Shown: positions 42,813-52,139 of the stretch, piece by piece
Layout: every line of letters begins with the position of its first letter
Numbering within the stretch: the first letter of the stretch is position 1
Assembly: GCF_004014775.2 (NCBI RefSeq)
Contig: NZ_CP042808.1
Location: 2,363,001 to 2,427,000, forward strand
DNA from: Acetobacter oryzoeni
GTDB taxonomy: Bacteria > Pseudomonadota > Alphaproteobacteria > Acetobacterales > Acetobacteraceae
Length of the DNA stretch: 64,000 nucleotides
Direction of reading: 5' to 3'
Translations under genes and position numbers: made by a program
Notes under the pieces: generated by a model
Databases searched by the model: none
The model's input: only the letters and a program-made list of their open reading frames with translations
What the model was told of the DNA's origin: nothing

Positions 42813-43616
42813 TCAGTTCCCGCTGCTGCCGAAAATGGACACCGTGCCGGGCACATAGGCGTCATGCTGTGAAAAATGCTGATACTGAGCTTCACTTTCC
42901 GCTTCCGTCGCAGCATCGCGCGCCTGTTGCAGGGCTGTGGCGCGGCCATTGGCAGCAAGTTCGGCCTGAATGTCGGATAACTGACGGGACTGTAGCGCCA
43001 GAAGCTGGTTTCCTGCCTGCGCCGCCTGCAACGCGCCCGTGGAGGTCTGGCTGGAAGAGACAAGCTGGGTCATGGCCGAACTGTCGCTGGGGATGTTTCC
43101 TACCACCCGAGCCTGAAGCTTCAGGGCATCTTCGAACCCGCCCACGGAATTCTGCCACCGTGTCTGTGCCTGGCTGAACAGGGCACTGTCTGACATGCCG
43201 GACGAGATTGAGGTGTACGCCTGCTGGTATTGCTGCTCGACCGAGGTCACCGAATAAGCGATGTTCTGTGCCTGCGCGAGCAAGGCTGTTGTCTGGGAAA
43301 TCGTTGATTGCAGCGTCGACAATGTCGACAGTGGCAGGCTCGCCAGATTACGGCCCTGGTTGACCAGCATCTGCGCCTGATTGGCAAGAGATGTGATCTG
43401 GTTGTCGATCTGCTGAAGCGTGCGGGCCGCGATCAGCACGTTCTGGACGTGGTTCGCCCCATCATAGACCGCCCATTGGGCACGGGCCGGTCGTGAAAGG
43501 TCGAACGTTGCACCGAATGCCAGCGTAACAGAGGCGACAAGAGCAGTGCGATGGAAATGTTTTTCTCTCACACGCGCAAAAAAATCGGTCCGAAGCTGGC
43601 AATGTCTTTCCGTCAT
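42813..43616 (-). CDS. trbJ: Conjugal transfer protein TrbJ (VirB5-like)
   Basis: A 267-residue secreted, mostly alpha-helical protein with a signal peptide (ALVASVTLAFGATFDLSRPARAQ). The conserved start QWAVYDGANHVQNVLIAARTL and the Gln-rich helices match TrbJ, a minor pilus/adhesion component. The ATG at 43616 overlaps the trbE stop (ATGA); the longer frame from 43664 lies inside trbE. Confidence 0.93.
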   Translation of the reverse strand: MTERHCQLRTDFFARVREKHFHRTALVASVTLAFGATFDLSRPARAQWAVYDGANHVQNVLIAARTLQQIDNQITSLANQAQMLVNQGRNLASLPLSTLSTLQSTISQTTALLAQAQNIAYSVTSVEQQYQQAYTSISSGMSDSALFSQAQTRWQNSVGGFEDALKLQARVVGNIPSDSSAMTQLVSSSQTSTGALQAAQAGNQLLALQSRQLSDIQAELAANGRATALQQARDAATEAESEAQYQHFSQHDAYVPGTVSIFGSSGN

Positions 43617-46066
43617 GGCACGTCCTCCGCCCCGCGATCGTCGCGCAACAGATCCGCCGCCCATGACACGCCCCGCGCGTCAAACCACGCGAGGAGAAAA
43701 CCGTCCCGGCCGTGTTCCGCCAGCACTGCATCGATCAGCTTGTGATCGTCCTTCCCTGATGCTGCGCATAAGGCGAGTGCGACAGGCCCGAGCCCCAGTT
43801 CGAACAGGCGATTGCCGCGTTGCGTCTGGCAGTAATAGTCCCGCTTCGACGCGGCCCGCGCGATGATGGCGATCTGTCGGTCGTTCAGGCCAAAATCCCG
43901 ATAGAGCGCCATGATCTGCGGCTCGATCGCCCGCTCGTTAGGCAGGAATATCCGTGTCGGGCAGCTTTCCACCACCGCCGGAGCAATGCGGGAATTGGCA
44001 ATATCCGACAGGGACTGGGTGGCGAAGATGACGCTGGCGTTCTTTTTGCGCAGGGTTTTCAGCCACTCTCGCAACTGGCCGGAGAAATCCCCGTCATCGA
44101 GAACCAGCCAGCCCTCATCGATGACCAGCAGGGTCGGCCGGCCGTCCAGACGGCCTTCGATGCGGTGGAACAGGTACGACAGAACGGAGGAGGCCGCGCC
44201 CGAGCCGATCAGACTTTCGGTTTCGAACACCACCACATCGGCATCCCCGATACGCTCGGCATCCGCATCCAGGAGGCGGCCGTAGGGACCACCGAGGCAG
44301 TAGGGCGCCAACGCCTGCTTCAGGGCGTTGGACTGGAGAAGCGCGACCAGGCCGGACAGGGTCCGCTCACGGGCAGGCGACGATGCCAGCGAATTCAGAG
44401 CCGACCAGAGGTGAGACTTCACCTCCGGGGTCAGCGCCACCCCCTCGCCGACAAGGATCTGACCGAGCCATTCACTGGCCCATTTGCGCTCATCCGGATC
44501 ATCGATCCGCGCCAGCGGCTGAAGTAATACGCCGCTGCCCTCTTCTCCAGACAGATCGGCATCTGTCAGTCCACCCCCGAGGTCGCGCCAATCGCCTCCC
44601 ATCGCCAGCGTTGCCGCGCGCATCGACCCGCCAAAATCGAAGGCAAAAATCTGCGATCCCGCATAGCGACGGAACTGGAGCGCCATGAGCGCCAGCAGCA
44701 CGGATTTACCTGCCCCGGTCGGTCCCGCGATTAGCGTATGACCCACATCGCCGACATGCAGGGAAAACCGGAACGGCGTGGCCCCTGCCGTTTTGCCATA
44801 AAACAGCGGTGCGGCCTTGAAATGCCCATCCATCTCCGGCCCTGCCCACACGGCGGAAAGCGGAATCATGTGCGCCAGATTCAGGGTCGAGACCGGGGGC
44901 TGCCGCACATTGGCGTAGACATGCCCCGGCAGAGATCCCAGCCACGCCTCCACCGCGTTCAGGCTTTCCGCCATGCAGGTGAAGTCACGGCCCTGAATGA
45001 TCCTTTCCACGAGGCGAAGTTTTTCCGCCGCTATGCTGGCGCTGCCATCCCACACCGTCACCGTGACCGTGATGTAAGCCTGCCCGACATCATCCGCGCC
45101 CAGCGACTGCAACGCCAGATCGGCATCGGCTGCCTTGTTGGCGGCATCGTTATCCACGAGAACTGACGCCTCATTGGTCATCACTTCGCGGACAATGGCT
45201 GCGATACTCTTGCGCTTTGCGAACCACTGGCGCCTGATTTTCGTCAGCACCTTGGTGGCGTCGGTCTTGTCCAGCAGGATGGCGCGGGTGGACCAGCGAT
45301 AGGGCATGGCCAGCCGGTTCAGGTCGTCCAGGATTCCGGGGAAAGTCCGCGACGGGAAACCCGTAATGGTCAGGGTTTTAAGGAAGGCATCGCCCAGCTT
45401 TGGCTCCAGACCACCCGAAAGCGGCTGGTCCACCAGCAGGGCATCCAGATGCATCGGAATTTCCGGCACCCGGACCCGCTGGTTCCGGGTGGAGATGGTA
45501 CTGTGCAGATAAGTCAGCATCTCACCGTCATCCAGCCATGCCGCCTCGGGCATGAAGCCATCCAGCAAGGCCAGCATCCGATCCGTGCGGTCCACGAACG
45601 TATGGAGCATGCCATGCGGATCGGGACCATCGCGTTCCCTGCCTTCATAGAGAAAACGCTCGGCGCGACCTGATGATTCCGCCGGTGGCAGCCAGACCAG
45701 GGTCAGAAAATACCGACTCTCGAAATGCGCGCCCTCATCCTCGAACTGCTCCCGGCGCTCCAGGTCGACCATCTGGCTGGCTGCGTCGGGAAAGTCACCG
45801 TCAGGATAGAGTGTCGCCGGGACGCGCTGCGCTTCCACGAACACCGCCCAGCCTGAGCCAAGGCGACGGAGCGCATTGTTCAATCTTCCGGTCACACCGA
45901 CCAGTTCCGCTGGTGTTGCGCTATCGAGATCGGGACCACGTATTTTTGCGGTGCGCTGAAAACTGCCGTCCTTGTTCAGGACGACGCCCTTTTCGACCAG
46001 CGCGGCCCAGGGCAGGAAATCAGACAGCAGGGAGTTTCGGTTGCGATATTCGCCAAGGGACATCAT
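43613..46066 (-). CDS. trbE: Conjugal transfer ATPase TrbE (VirB4-like)
   Basis: The 817-residue VirB4-type ATPase that powers pilus assembly. Walker A is GPTGAGKSVLL near residue 455 and Walker B is TLLVIDEGW near 650, with the CagE_TrbE_VirB N-terminal domain before them. Length and the WAALVEKGVVLNKDGSFQRT start fit the family. Confidence 0.96.
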   Translation of the reverse strand: MMSLGEYRNRNSLLSDFLPWAALVEKGVVLNKDGSFQRTAKIRGPDLDSATPAELVGVTGRLNNALRRLGSGWAVFVEAQRVPATLYPDGDFPDAASQMVDLERREQFEDEGAHFESRYFLTLVWLPPAESSGRAERFLYEGRERDGPDPHGMLHTFVDRTDRMLALLDGFMPEAAWLDDGEMLTYLHSTISTRNQRVRVPEIPMHLDALLVDQPLSGGLEPKLGDAFLKTLTITGFPSRTFPGILDDLNRLAMPYRWSTRAILLDKTDATKVLTKIRRQWFAKRKSIAAIVREVMTNEASVLVDNDAANKAADADLALQSLGADDVGQAYITVTVTVWDGSASIAAEKLRLVERIIQGRDFTCMAESLNAVEAWLGSLPGHVYANVRQPPVSTLNLAHMIPLSAVWAGPEMDGHFKAAPLFYGKTAGATPFRFSLHVGDVGHTLIAGPTGAGKSVLLALMALQFRRYAGSQIFAFDFGGSMRAATLAMGGDWRDLGGGLTDADLSGEEGSGVLLQPLARIDDPDERKWASEWLGQILVGEGVALTPEVKSHLWSALNSLASSPARERTLSGLVALLQSNALKQALAPYCLGGPYGRLLDADAERIGDADVVVFETESLIGSGAASSVLSYLFHRIEGRLDGRPTLLVIDEGWLVLDDGDFSGQLREWLKTLRKKNASVIFATQSLSDIANSRIAPAVVESCPTRIFLPNERAIEPQIMALYRDFGLNDRQIAIIARAASKRDYYCQTQRGNRLFELGLGPVALALCAASGKDDHKLIDAVLAEHGRDGFLLAWFDARGVSWAADLLRDDRGAEDVP

Positions 46067-46081
46067 GGCCCTGTCCTCCCT

Positions 46082-46360
46082 CTACGCACGAAGCCAGGCG
46101 GGATAACGGAGATGCCGTCGTCCCACCTTGATGAAGACCGGATCGCGTTTCGCACCCCAGACCGCGAGCCCATGGCCGACGATCCAGAATGCGGCCCCGA
46201 TCAGCCACAGCCGCAGACCAAGGGCGATCGCTGCCGCCAGCGTGCCGTTGGCGATGGCAACGGCGCGGGGCGCACCACCGAGCAGGATGGGATCGGTCAG
46301 CGAGCGATGCACCGGGACATGGAAGCCCGGCACGGCATCATCGTCATATCCCACGGCCAT
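46082..46360 (-). CDS. trbD: Conjugal transfer protein TrbD (VirB3-like)
   Basis: A 92-residue protein: VPVHRSLTDPILLGGAPRAVAIANG and a single hydrophobic stretch (LAAAIALGLRLWLIGAAFWIVGHGLAVWG), as in TrbD/VirB3. The ATG at 46360 overlaps the trbC stop (TGATG); the longer frame to 46606 lies inside trbC and is not used. Confidence 0.93.
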   Translation of the reverse strand: MAVGYDDDAVPGFHVPVHRSLTDPILLGGAPRAVAIANGTLAAAIALGLRLWLIGAAFWIVGHGLAVWGAKRDPVFIKVGRRHLRYPAWLRA

Positions 46361-46728
46361 CAGATCAGCGCCCCACCGGAGAACGAAAAGAACGACAGGA
46401 AGAAGCTGGACGCGGCAAAAGCAATGGATAGACCAAAGACAATCTGGATCAGGCGGCGGAACCCGCCGGATGTTTCCCCGAAGGCCAGCGTCAGGCCGGT
46501 CACGGTAATGATGATCACCGAGATGATTTTGGCGACCGGTCCCTGCACGGATTCCAGAATCTCGTTGAGCGGGGTTTCCCACGGCATGCTGGATCCTGAC
46601 GCCCATGCCGACGACGCGAAAGCAAACGACAGCAACAGGGACGTTCCGAATACACGGAGATCCCGCACATGCCAGTCAGGACGTGCGACAGCGCACACGA
46701 CGGCGCGCAGACGTGAAGGCGGCCTCAT
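46360..46728 (-). CDS. trbC: Conjugal pilin TrbC (VirB2-like)
   Basis: A 122-residue pre-pilin with a long signal peptide (TSLLLSFAFASSAWASG) and two hydrophobic helices (IISVIIITVTGLTLAFGE; FGLSIAFAASSFFLSFFSF). It would be processed to the pilus subunit, possibly cyclised with the help of the TraF peptidase encoded at 55838-56395. The ATG overlaps the trbB stop (ATGA). Confidence 0.93.
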   Translation of the reverse strand: MRPPSRLRAVVCAVARPDWHVRDLRVFGTSLLLSFAFASSAWASGSSMPWETPLNEILESVQGPVAKIISVIIITVTGLTLAFGETSGGFRRLIQIVFGLSIAFAASSFFLSFFSFSGGALI

Positions 46729-47729
46729 GATGACTCTCCATTGGCAGAGCAGGATGTTTCGAGAGACGAGAAGCTGACCGGACGGATGCGATAGGCACCC
46801 GTCACGGGATCTAGGCCATCGATTTCTGCCAGTTCGGACAGGTGGCGGGCCGTGCCGCGTCCGGACAGGACCGCGATGACGTCGATGGTTTCCGCGATCA
46901 TGGCGCGTGGCACTGTGACCACCGCCTCCTGGATCAGTTGTTCCAGCCGATACAGGGCCGCGAGCACTGATCCGGCATGTAGTGTACCGATACCGCCGGG
47001 ATGGCCGGTGCCCCATGCTTTCAGCAGGTCCAGCGCCTCGGGGCCGCGCACCTCACCAATCGGGATACGGTCGGGCCGCAGGCGCAGGGCGGACCGCACC
47101 AGTTCGGACAGGGTTACGACACCATCCCTTGTACGCATGGCGATCAGATTGGGGGCTGTGCATTGCAGTTCCCGCGTATCTTCGATCAGCACGACGCGAT
47201 CACCGGTTTTCGCGACCTCGGCCAGCAGCGCATTGACCAGCGTGGTCTTGCCGGTCGATGTCCCGCCGGCGACCAGGATGTTTTTCCGTTCCGCGACCGC
47301 GCGGCGCAGAAATACCGCCTGCCCCACCGTCATGATTCCGGCGGCGACATAATCGTCGAGGGTGAACACGGCCACGGCGGGCTTGCGGATGGCGAAACTC
47401 GGGGCGGTCACGACGGGCGGGAGCAATCCCTCGAACCGCTCACCGGTTGGCAGTTCCGCCGATACGCGCGGTGCTGCCTCATGCACCTCCGCCCCGACAT
47501 GGTGCGCGACCAGGCGTACGATGCGCTCGGCATCGGCCGGCGTAACCCTGTCGCCGGTATCGCCCAGCCCCTCGGACAGGCGGTCGATCCACAGCCTGCC
47601 ATCGGGATTGAGCATCACCTCGACAATGGCAGGATCAGCGAGGTGCCGGGCAATCGCCGGTCCCATCGCCGTGCGCAGCATGGACATGCCGCGTACCGTG
47701 GCCCTTTCATGGATGCTGGAAACTGACAT
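46725..47729 (-). CDS. trbB: Conjugal transfer ATPase TrbB (VirB11-like)
   Basis: A 334-residue hexameric secretion ATPase. Walker A is [15 protein letters not shown] (~155); [10 protein letters not shown] and [20 protein letters not shown] are the Asp and His box regions. GGGGA lies before the ATG at 47729, and this start is preferred over 47771. Confidence 0.95.
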   Translation of the reverse strand: MSVSSIHERATVRGMSMLRTAMGPAIARHLADPAIVEVMLNPDGRLWIDRLSEGLGDTGDRVTPADAERIVRLVAHHVGAEVHEAAPRVSAELPTGERFEGLLPPVVTAPSFAIRKPAVAVFTLDDYVAAGIMTVGQAVFLRRAVAERKNILVAGGTSTGKTTLVNALLAEVAKTGDRVVLIEDTRELQCTAPNLIAMRTRDGVVTLSELVRSALRLRPDRIPIGEVRGPEALDLLKAWGTGHPGGIGTLHAGSVLAALYRLEQLIQEAVVTVPRAMIAETIDVIAVLSGRGTARHLSELAEIDGLDPVTGAYRIRPVSFSSLETSCSANGESS

Positions 47730-47874
47730 GATTTTCCCCGCTATGAGCCGAACACGATGCGCGGACAGCAACGGGGCAATTAAGAAAGGCAGGAAACCAC
47801 GCGGTTCAACAGGAATTCATGCGTCGTAGGGCGGTGGGGAAACGTAGGGCAAAAATACTTGCAGGGTGCGGAAA

Positions 47875-48321
47875 TTACGAATCCGGTTCATCCTGTAAGG
47901 CAGGATCGGAAACATCGTCTGGAATTTCCTGCTGGAGTCTCGGTCCCTGGGCCAGCCTGCGACCGAGGGCCGAGACAAAATTATCGTAACGCGCCCCGGC
48001 CTGCGCCCGTGCTGCCCTGGCAGCCGGTTCAGGCAAGGGCGGGGTCGTGGTGAGCCAGAAGCGGATGAACAGCGCCAGGGTCTCCACCGTGATGCCGATA
48101 TCGCGCTCCAGCCGCGCAAGACGCCGGTCCTGCCGGTCGAGGCGCTTCGATGTTGCAGCCTCGCGGCGCTCCTCCCCGTCGGGCGACAGAAAGGAAGCGA
48201 CGGCAGCCTCCACGATCAGGGACATCGGCTGCGCACGTCGCGCGGCATAGGCGGAGAGGGTCTTCATCACATCAGGGTCGAGATAGACGGAGATCTGGGC
48301 TTTCTTTTTTGCCATCACCAT
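47875..48321 (-). CDS. CopG-family ribbon-helix-helix regulator of the tra/trb operon
   Basis: A 148-residue protein with an N-terminal RHH domain (KAQISVYLDPDVMKTLSAYAARRAQPMSLIVEAAVASFL) and a charged coiled-coil tail (RLDRQDRRLARLERDI). It lies between traG and trbB, the usual place for the CopG-type protein in these elements, and may repress the transfer operon. GAGG lies five bases before the ATG at 48321. Confidence 0.86.
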   Translation of the reverse strand: MVMAKKKAQISVYLDPDVMKTLSAYAARRAQPMSLIVEAAVASFLSPDGEERREAATSKRLDRQDRRLARLERDIGITVETLALFIRFWLTTTPPLPEPAARAARAQAGARYDNFVSALGRRLAQGPRLQQEIPDDVSDPALQDEPDS

Positions 48322-48328
48322 ACTTTCC

Positions 48329-50320
48329 TCACAGTTCCAGCTCGTCGCCACAGTCGAGCGATGCCTGCCGGGCCACACCGCGCATGAGATCGTTCATCCG
48401 GTTGTTACGGGGCGCGATGTCGTCGAATTCGTCAGTCGGGTCGGGTGCGAATTCATTTTCCATCGGCTCCTTCTTCTCGACCGTTCCCTCACCCAGTTCT
48501 GGCTGACGGCGGCGGGCAGACTGTTTCGGGTCTTCATCCCCCTCGTCCTCCGTCGGCTCCGCCCCGGCATCCGGCGCCGGTGGGCGTGGCGGCAACGGTC
48601 GCGTGCTCCAGTCGTCGGGACGGCCATCTTTCGGGCGCGGAAGATCAGGCGGAGGAAGAACGCGCTCGCGGAAGCGGTCATCCTCGAAATAGCGGGCCTT
48701 CTTCGCGCGGATCGGATAGAGACCGGAGACCATGACGATCTCGTCCGCTGGCGGGAGCTGCATGACTTCTCCCGCCGTCAGCAGCGGGCGTGCCGTCTCC
48801 GAGCGCGAAACCATCAGATGGCCCAGCCAGGGCGAAAGCCGGTGCCCCGCGTAGTTCTTCATCGCCTTCATCTCGGTGGCAGTCCCAAGCGCGTCAGACA
48901 CACGTTTCGCCGTCCGCTCATCGTTGGTGGCGAAGCTCACCCGGACATGGCAGTTGTCGAGGATCGAATTGTTCGGCCCATAAGCCCGTTCGATCTGGTT
49001 GAGGGACTGGGCGATCAGGAAGCTTTTGATCCGGTAGCCCGCCATGAAAGCCAGCGCCGATTCAAAGAAATCCAGACGCCCGAGGGCCGGAAATTCGTCG
49101 AGCATCAGTAGCAGGCGCCGTCGCTGTGCCGCAGCCTCCAAGTCTTCCGTCAGCCTACGGCCAATCTGGTTCAGCACCAGCCTGATCAATGGCTTGGTGC
49201 GGCTGATATCCGAGGGGGGCACGGTCAGGTAAAGCGTCACTGGGCGGTCCCCTCCAACGATGTCGGCAATGCGCCATTCGCAGCGCCGGGTGACTTCCGC
49301 CACCACCGGATCACGGTACAGGCCAAGGAAGGACATGGCAGTGGAGAGCACGCCCGAGCGTTCATTGGGCGATTTGTTCAGCAGCTCGCGCGCGGCCGAT
49401 GCAACAACAGGATGTGGCCACTTCTCACCCAGATGGTTTGTCCGCATCATGACCGACAGCGTGGTGGCGATCGGGCGCTTCGGGTCCGACAGGAAATTGG
49501 CGACACCGGCGAGGGTTTTGTCTGGCTCGGCATAGAGGACATGCAGGATGGCGCCGACAAGCAGGGAGTGTGAGGTTTTCTCCCAGTGATTGCGCTTCTC
49601 CAGACTGCCTTCCGGGTCCACGAGGATATCGGCGACATTCTGGGCATCGCGGACTTCCCACTCTCCACGCCGGATTTCCAGTAACGGGTTATAGGCGGAC
49701 GAGATCGCATTGGTCGGGTCAAACAGCACGACGCGACCGAAACGGGCGCGAAATCCCGCCGTCAACTCCCAGTTCTCGCCCTTAATGTCGTGGACAATAG
49801 CTGAGCCAGGCCAGGTCAGAAGCGTCGGGATGACCATACCGACACCCTTGCCACTGCGCGTTGGTGCAAAGGTCAGGACGTGCTCCGGTCCGTCATGGCG
49901 CAGATAGGCCTTGCCATACCGGCCAAGCACCACCCCATCCGGGTCAAGCAGCCCGGCTTTCGCGATCTCGTCCGGGTCCGCCCAGCGTGCCGACCCGTAG
50001 GTTTCGATTTTCCTGGCTTCACGGGCGCGATGGACCGACAGCGTCACGGCGGCGGCGAAAGCCAGCACCCCACCCGATCCGGCCATCCACGCCCCGCGCG
50101 CAAAGACGTTCGGGGCATAGGCGTCGAATTCGAACCACCACCAGAAAAACAGCGGCGGCGCGTAGACCGACCAGTGATGGAACAGCACGAACCAGGGCCG
50201 ACCGAGTTCAGGCTGGAAGCCCAGTTCCCAGGCCGTCCATTGGGTCGCGGCCCACCAGGACAGGACGACAATGGACAGGACCACCGCGACCTGTCCCCAT
50301 TGAATTTTGGTTCCCGGCAT
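48329..50320 (-). CDS. traG: Type IV coupling protein TraG (VirD4-like)
   Basis: A 663-residue ATPase linking the relaxosome to the secretion channel. Two N-terminal helices (VAVVLSIVVLSWWAATQW; GGVLAFAAAVTLSV) precede the NTPase: Walker A in FAPTRSGKGVGMVIPTLL (~165) and Walker B in LLLMLDEFPALGRL (~385). AGGAGG precedes the ATG at 50320; an extension to 50518 would add an unrelated tail. First gene of the transfer operon, divergent from the toxin-antitoxin pair. Confidence 0.95.
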   Translation of the reverse strand: MPGTKIQWGQVAVVLSIVVLSWWAATQWTAWELGFQPELGRPWFVLFHHWSVYAPPLFFWWWFEFDAYAPNVFARGAWMAGSGGVLAFAAAVTLSVHRAREARKIETYGSARWADPDEIAKAGLLDPDGVVLGRYGKAYLRHDGPEHVLTFAPTRSGKGVGMVIPTLLTWPGSAIVHDIKGENWELTAGFRARFGRVVLFDPTNAISSAYNPLLEIRRGEWEVRDAQNVADILVDPEGSLEKRNHWEKTSHSLLVGAILHVLYAEPDKTLAGVANFLSDPKRPIATTLSVMMRTNHLGEKWPHPVVASAARELLNKSPNERSGVLSTAMSFLGLYRDPVVAEVTRRCEWRIADIVGGDRPVTLYLTVPPSDISRTKPLIRLVLNQIGRRLTEDLEAAAQRRRLLLMLDEFPALGRLDFFESALAFMAGYRIKSFLIAQSLNQIERAYGPNNSILDNCHVRVSFATNDERTAKRVSDALGTATEMKAMKNYAGHRLSPWLGHLMVSRSETARPLLTAGEVMQLPPADEIVMVSGLYPIRAKKARYFEDDRFRERVLPPPDLPRPKDGRPDDWSTRPLPPRPPAPDAGAEPTEDEGDEDPKQSARRRQPELGEGTVEKKEPMENEFAPDPTDEFDDIAPRNNRMNDLMRGVARQASLDCGDELEL

Positions 50321-50569
50321 TTTCGATTCCTCCTTGCGCAGGAACAGGTCGGGCGGCCATTTTCCGTTCCGCAAGGGCTTTTCCCGCGTCGTCGCATCCC
50401 GGCGCATGGCAGGGAAAAAATACTTGTCCGGTGCGGCCCAGACCGTCATCACATTGAGCGAAGGTCGCGGGAGTCGAATGATAACCGGGTCTTGTGGCTG
50501 GACGGGTGCTGCGGCCAACGATGATGCGAACCCCGACCAGACATGGATTTTCTGGCACTCCCTCTCATT

Positions 50570-50589
50570 ATGTAGTAATGTTCCTACAT
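50570..50589. promoter_or_regulatory. Palindromic operator before the toxin-antitoxin genes
   Basis: ATGTAG-TAATGTTC-CTACAT, 20 bp before the antitoxin ribosome-binding site. Phd-type antitoxins bind such palindromes to repress their own operon. Confidence 0.5.
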
Positions 50590-50608
50590 TGCAGTCTGGA
50601 GGCCGGAC

Positions 50609-50863
50609 ATGAGCATCACCACACTTTCAAGCCGCGAGTTCAACCAGGACACCAGCCGGGCCAAGAAGGCGGCGGCCGAGGGACCGGTGTTCATCACCGA
50701 CAGGGGACGCACGGCCCATGTCCTGCTCAGTATTGAGGAATACCGCCGTCTGACACACCATCCGCGCAAGATCGCGGACGCTCTGGCGATGCCGGAAGCT
50801 GCGGACATCGCATTCGATCCGCCTCGCGCCAATATCACACTCCGCCCGGCCGATTTTTCCTGA
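50609..50863 (+). CDS. Phd/YefM-type antitoxin
   Basis: An 84-residue antitoxin: TLSSREFNQDTSRAKKAAAEGPVFITDRGRTAHVLLSIEEY is the Phd DNA-binding fold, and the acidic C-terminus (ADIAFDPPRANITLRPADF) would wrap the toxin. GGAGG precedes the ATG and the stop overlaps the toxin start (TGATG). Confidence 0.92.
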   Translation: MSITTLSSREFNQDTSRAKKAAAEGPVFITDRGRTAHVLLSIEEYRRLTHHPRKIADALAMPEAADIAFDPPRANITLRPADFS

Positions 50864-51291
50864 TGTTCCTGCTGGACACGAACGTCGTTTCAGAACTGAG
50901 AAAAATCCGTGCCGGGAAAGCCGACCCGAATGTCGCGGCATGGGCGGATAGCGTGGAGGCAGAAGATCTGTATCTCTCCGCCATCACCGTCATGGAACTG
51001 GAAAACGGCATCCTGCGCGTGGAGCGCCGCGACGGAGCCACTGGCACGATCCTGCGGACCTGGCTGGAACAGCATGTCCTTCCTGCGTTCGAAGGGCGTA
51101 TTTTTCCCGTCGATACATCCGTAGCCCTGCGCTGCACCCGGCTCCATGTCCCCGATCCCCGTTCGGAACGTGATGCCCTCATCGCCGCGACCGCGCTGGT
51201 TCATGGCAAGACGGTCGTGACCCGCAACGTCGCGGATTTCCTGCCATGCGGTGTCCCCCTGCTCAACCCGTGGGAACCCCAGCCGGACTGA
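50863..51291 (+). CDS. PIN-domain toxin (VapC/FitB-like)
   Basis: A 142-residue PIN ribonuclease. Acidic metal ligands are in FLLDTNVVSELRK (Asp6), VMELENGI (Glu), and RDALIAATALVHGKTVVTRNVADF (two Asp). With the antitoxin it forms an addiction module that would stabilise the element. Confidence 0.92.
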   Translation: MFLLDTNVVSELRKIRAGKADPNVAAWADSVEAEDLYLSAITVMELENGILRVERRDGATGTILRTWLEQHVLPAFEGRIFPVDTSVALRCTRLHVPDPRSERDALIAATALVHGKTVVTRNVADFLPCGVPLLNPWEPQPD

Positions 51292-51304
51292 CAGGAGCGC
51301 TGGT

Positions 51305-52139
51305 TCACAAACCCAGCCCCCTGTTCCGGGTGAAGCTCCAGTCAATCCCGCCATTGTCGCGCGCGACACCGGAGACGTGCCTGCCCTGCTGCTTCTCCAG
51401 CGATGGCGTCCAGGGCACAAGCTGGAACTGAAGCCCGTCATCAATCATCGCATAGCGACCCGAGGCCAGCACCATGCGCTGACGATAGGTGCCGGTGACA
51501 TACTCCCCCGAACCCGACTGGCTGAATGTCCGTCCCGTCTCGACGGCCAGCCGCTCTCCAACTTCCCGGACCTCCCGGTCCCTGAGCGTCCCGATCAAGT
51601 TGCGCGCCAGAACCACCCGCTGCGTGTGACGTTCGGCAAGACCCTGCTCAATCAGTTGCTCCGCCCGGCGCTCCATCGCCTCACGGACCTCGGCGCCAAA
51701 GCCCGCCTGCCCCAATGCAACAGGGTCGCGCGCCACTGCCTGCCGGTCGAGCCAGGTGGCCCCTCGCGCCATCACCTGATCCTCGATCGACAGATCAGAC
51801 CGCACAGCCAGCGCCACACGCCGTTGCCCCTTCCGGTCATCGAAGGCGCGCAGTTCCACCACCGAACCCATTACACTGTCCCCGGTCGCATCGAGATCGG
51901 GAAAGCGGATATGATGCGTACGCCCGTCCACGCCGTCGATGACCGCATAGGCCGTGCCTTTCAGTTCATCGTCCAGACCACGATCAACCAGCCTGCCGAT
52001 GACGGGAACATCCAGGCTTTCGCCCGCCAGCACATAACTCGACGTGCTCCGCTCGATCCCGCGCTCGGCCAGGGAACGGTGAATGCGCTTGATGATGTCG
52101 CCGCGTTCGCCCAGTTCACGCAGCGTCGCCTCGGCCGTC
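51305..52139 (-). pseudogene. Relaxase, C-terminal fragment (DUF3363), separated by an IS
   Basis: This fragment reads TAEATLRELGERGDIIKRIHRSL and continues through the DUF3363 region (GTAYAVIDGVDGRTHHIRFPDLD; RDPVALGQAGFG; VTGTYRQRMVLASGRYAMIDDG) to the gene's natural stop. Upstream codons in the same frame come from the IS110 element. It belongs with the fragment at 53535-54494: joining the two at the GGCCGTC repeats recreates WTAEATLRELGERG and a 582-residue relaxase. By itself it has no start of its own. Confidence 0.9.

Noticed and set aside
43820..47829. Several 150-240 codon + strand frames opposite trbE, trbC and trbB
   Set aside because: Antisense shadows; the minus-strand genes have Walker motifs and chained overlaps.
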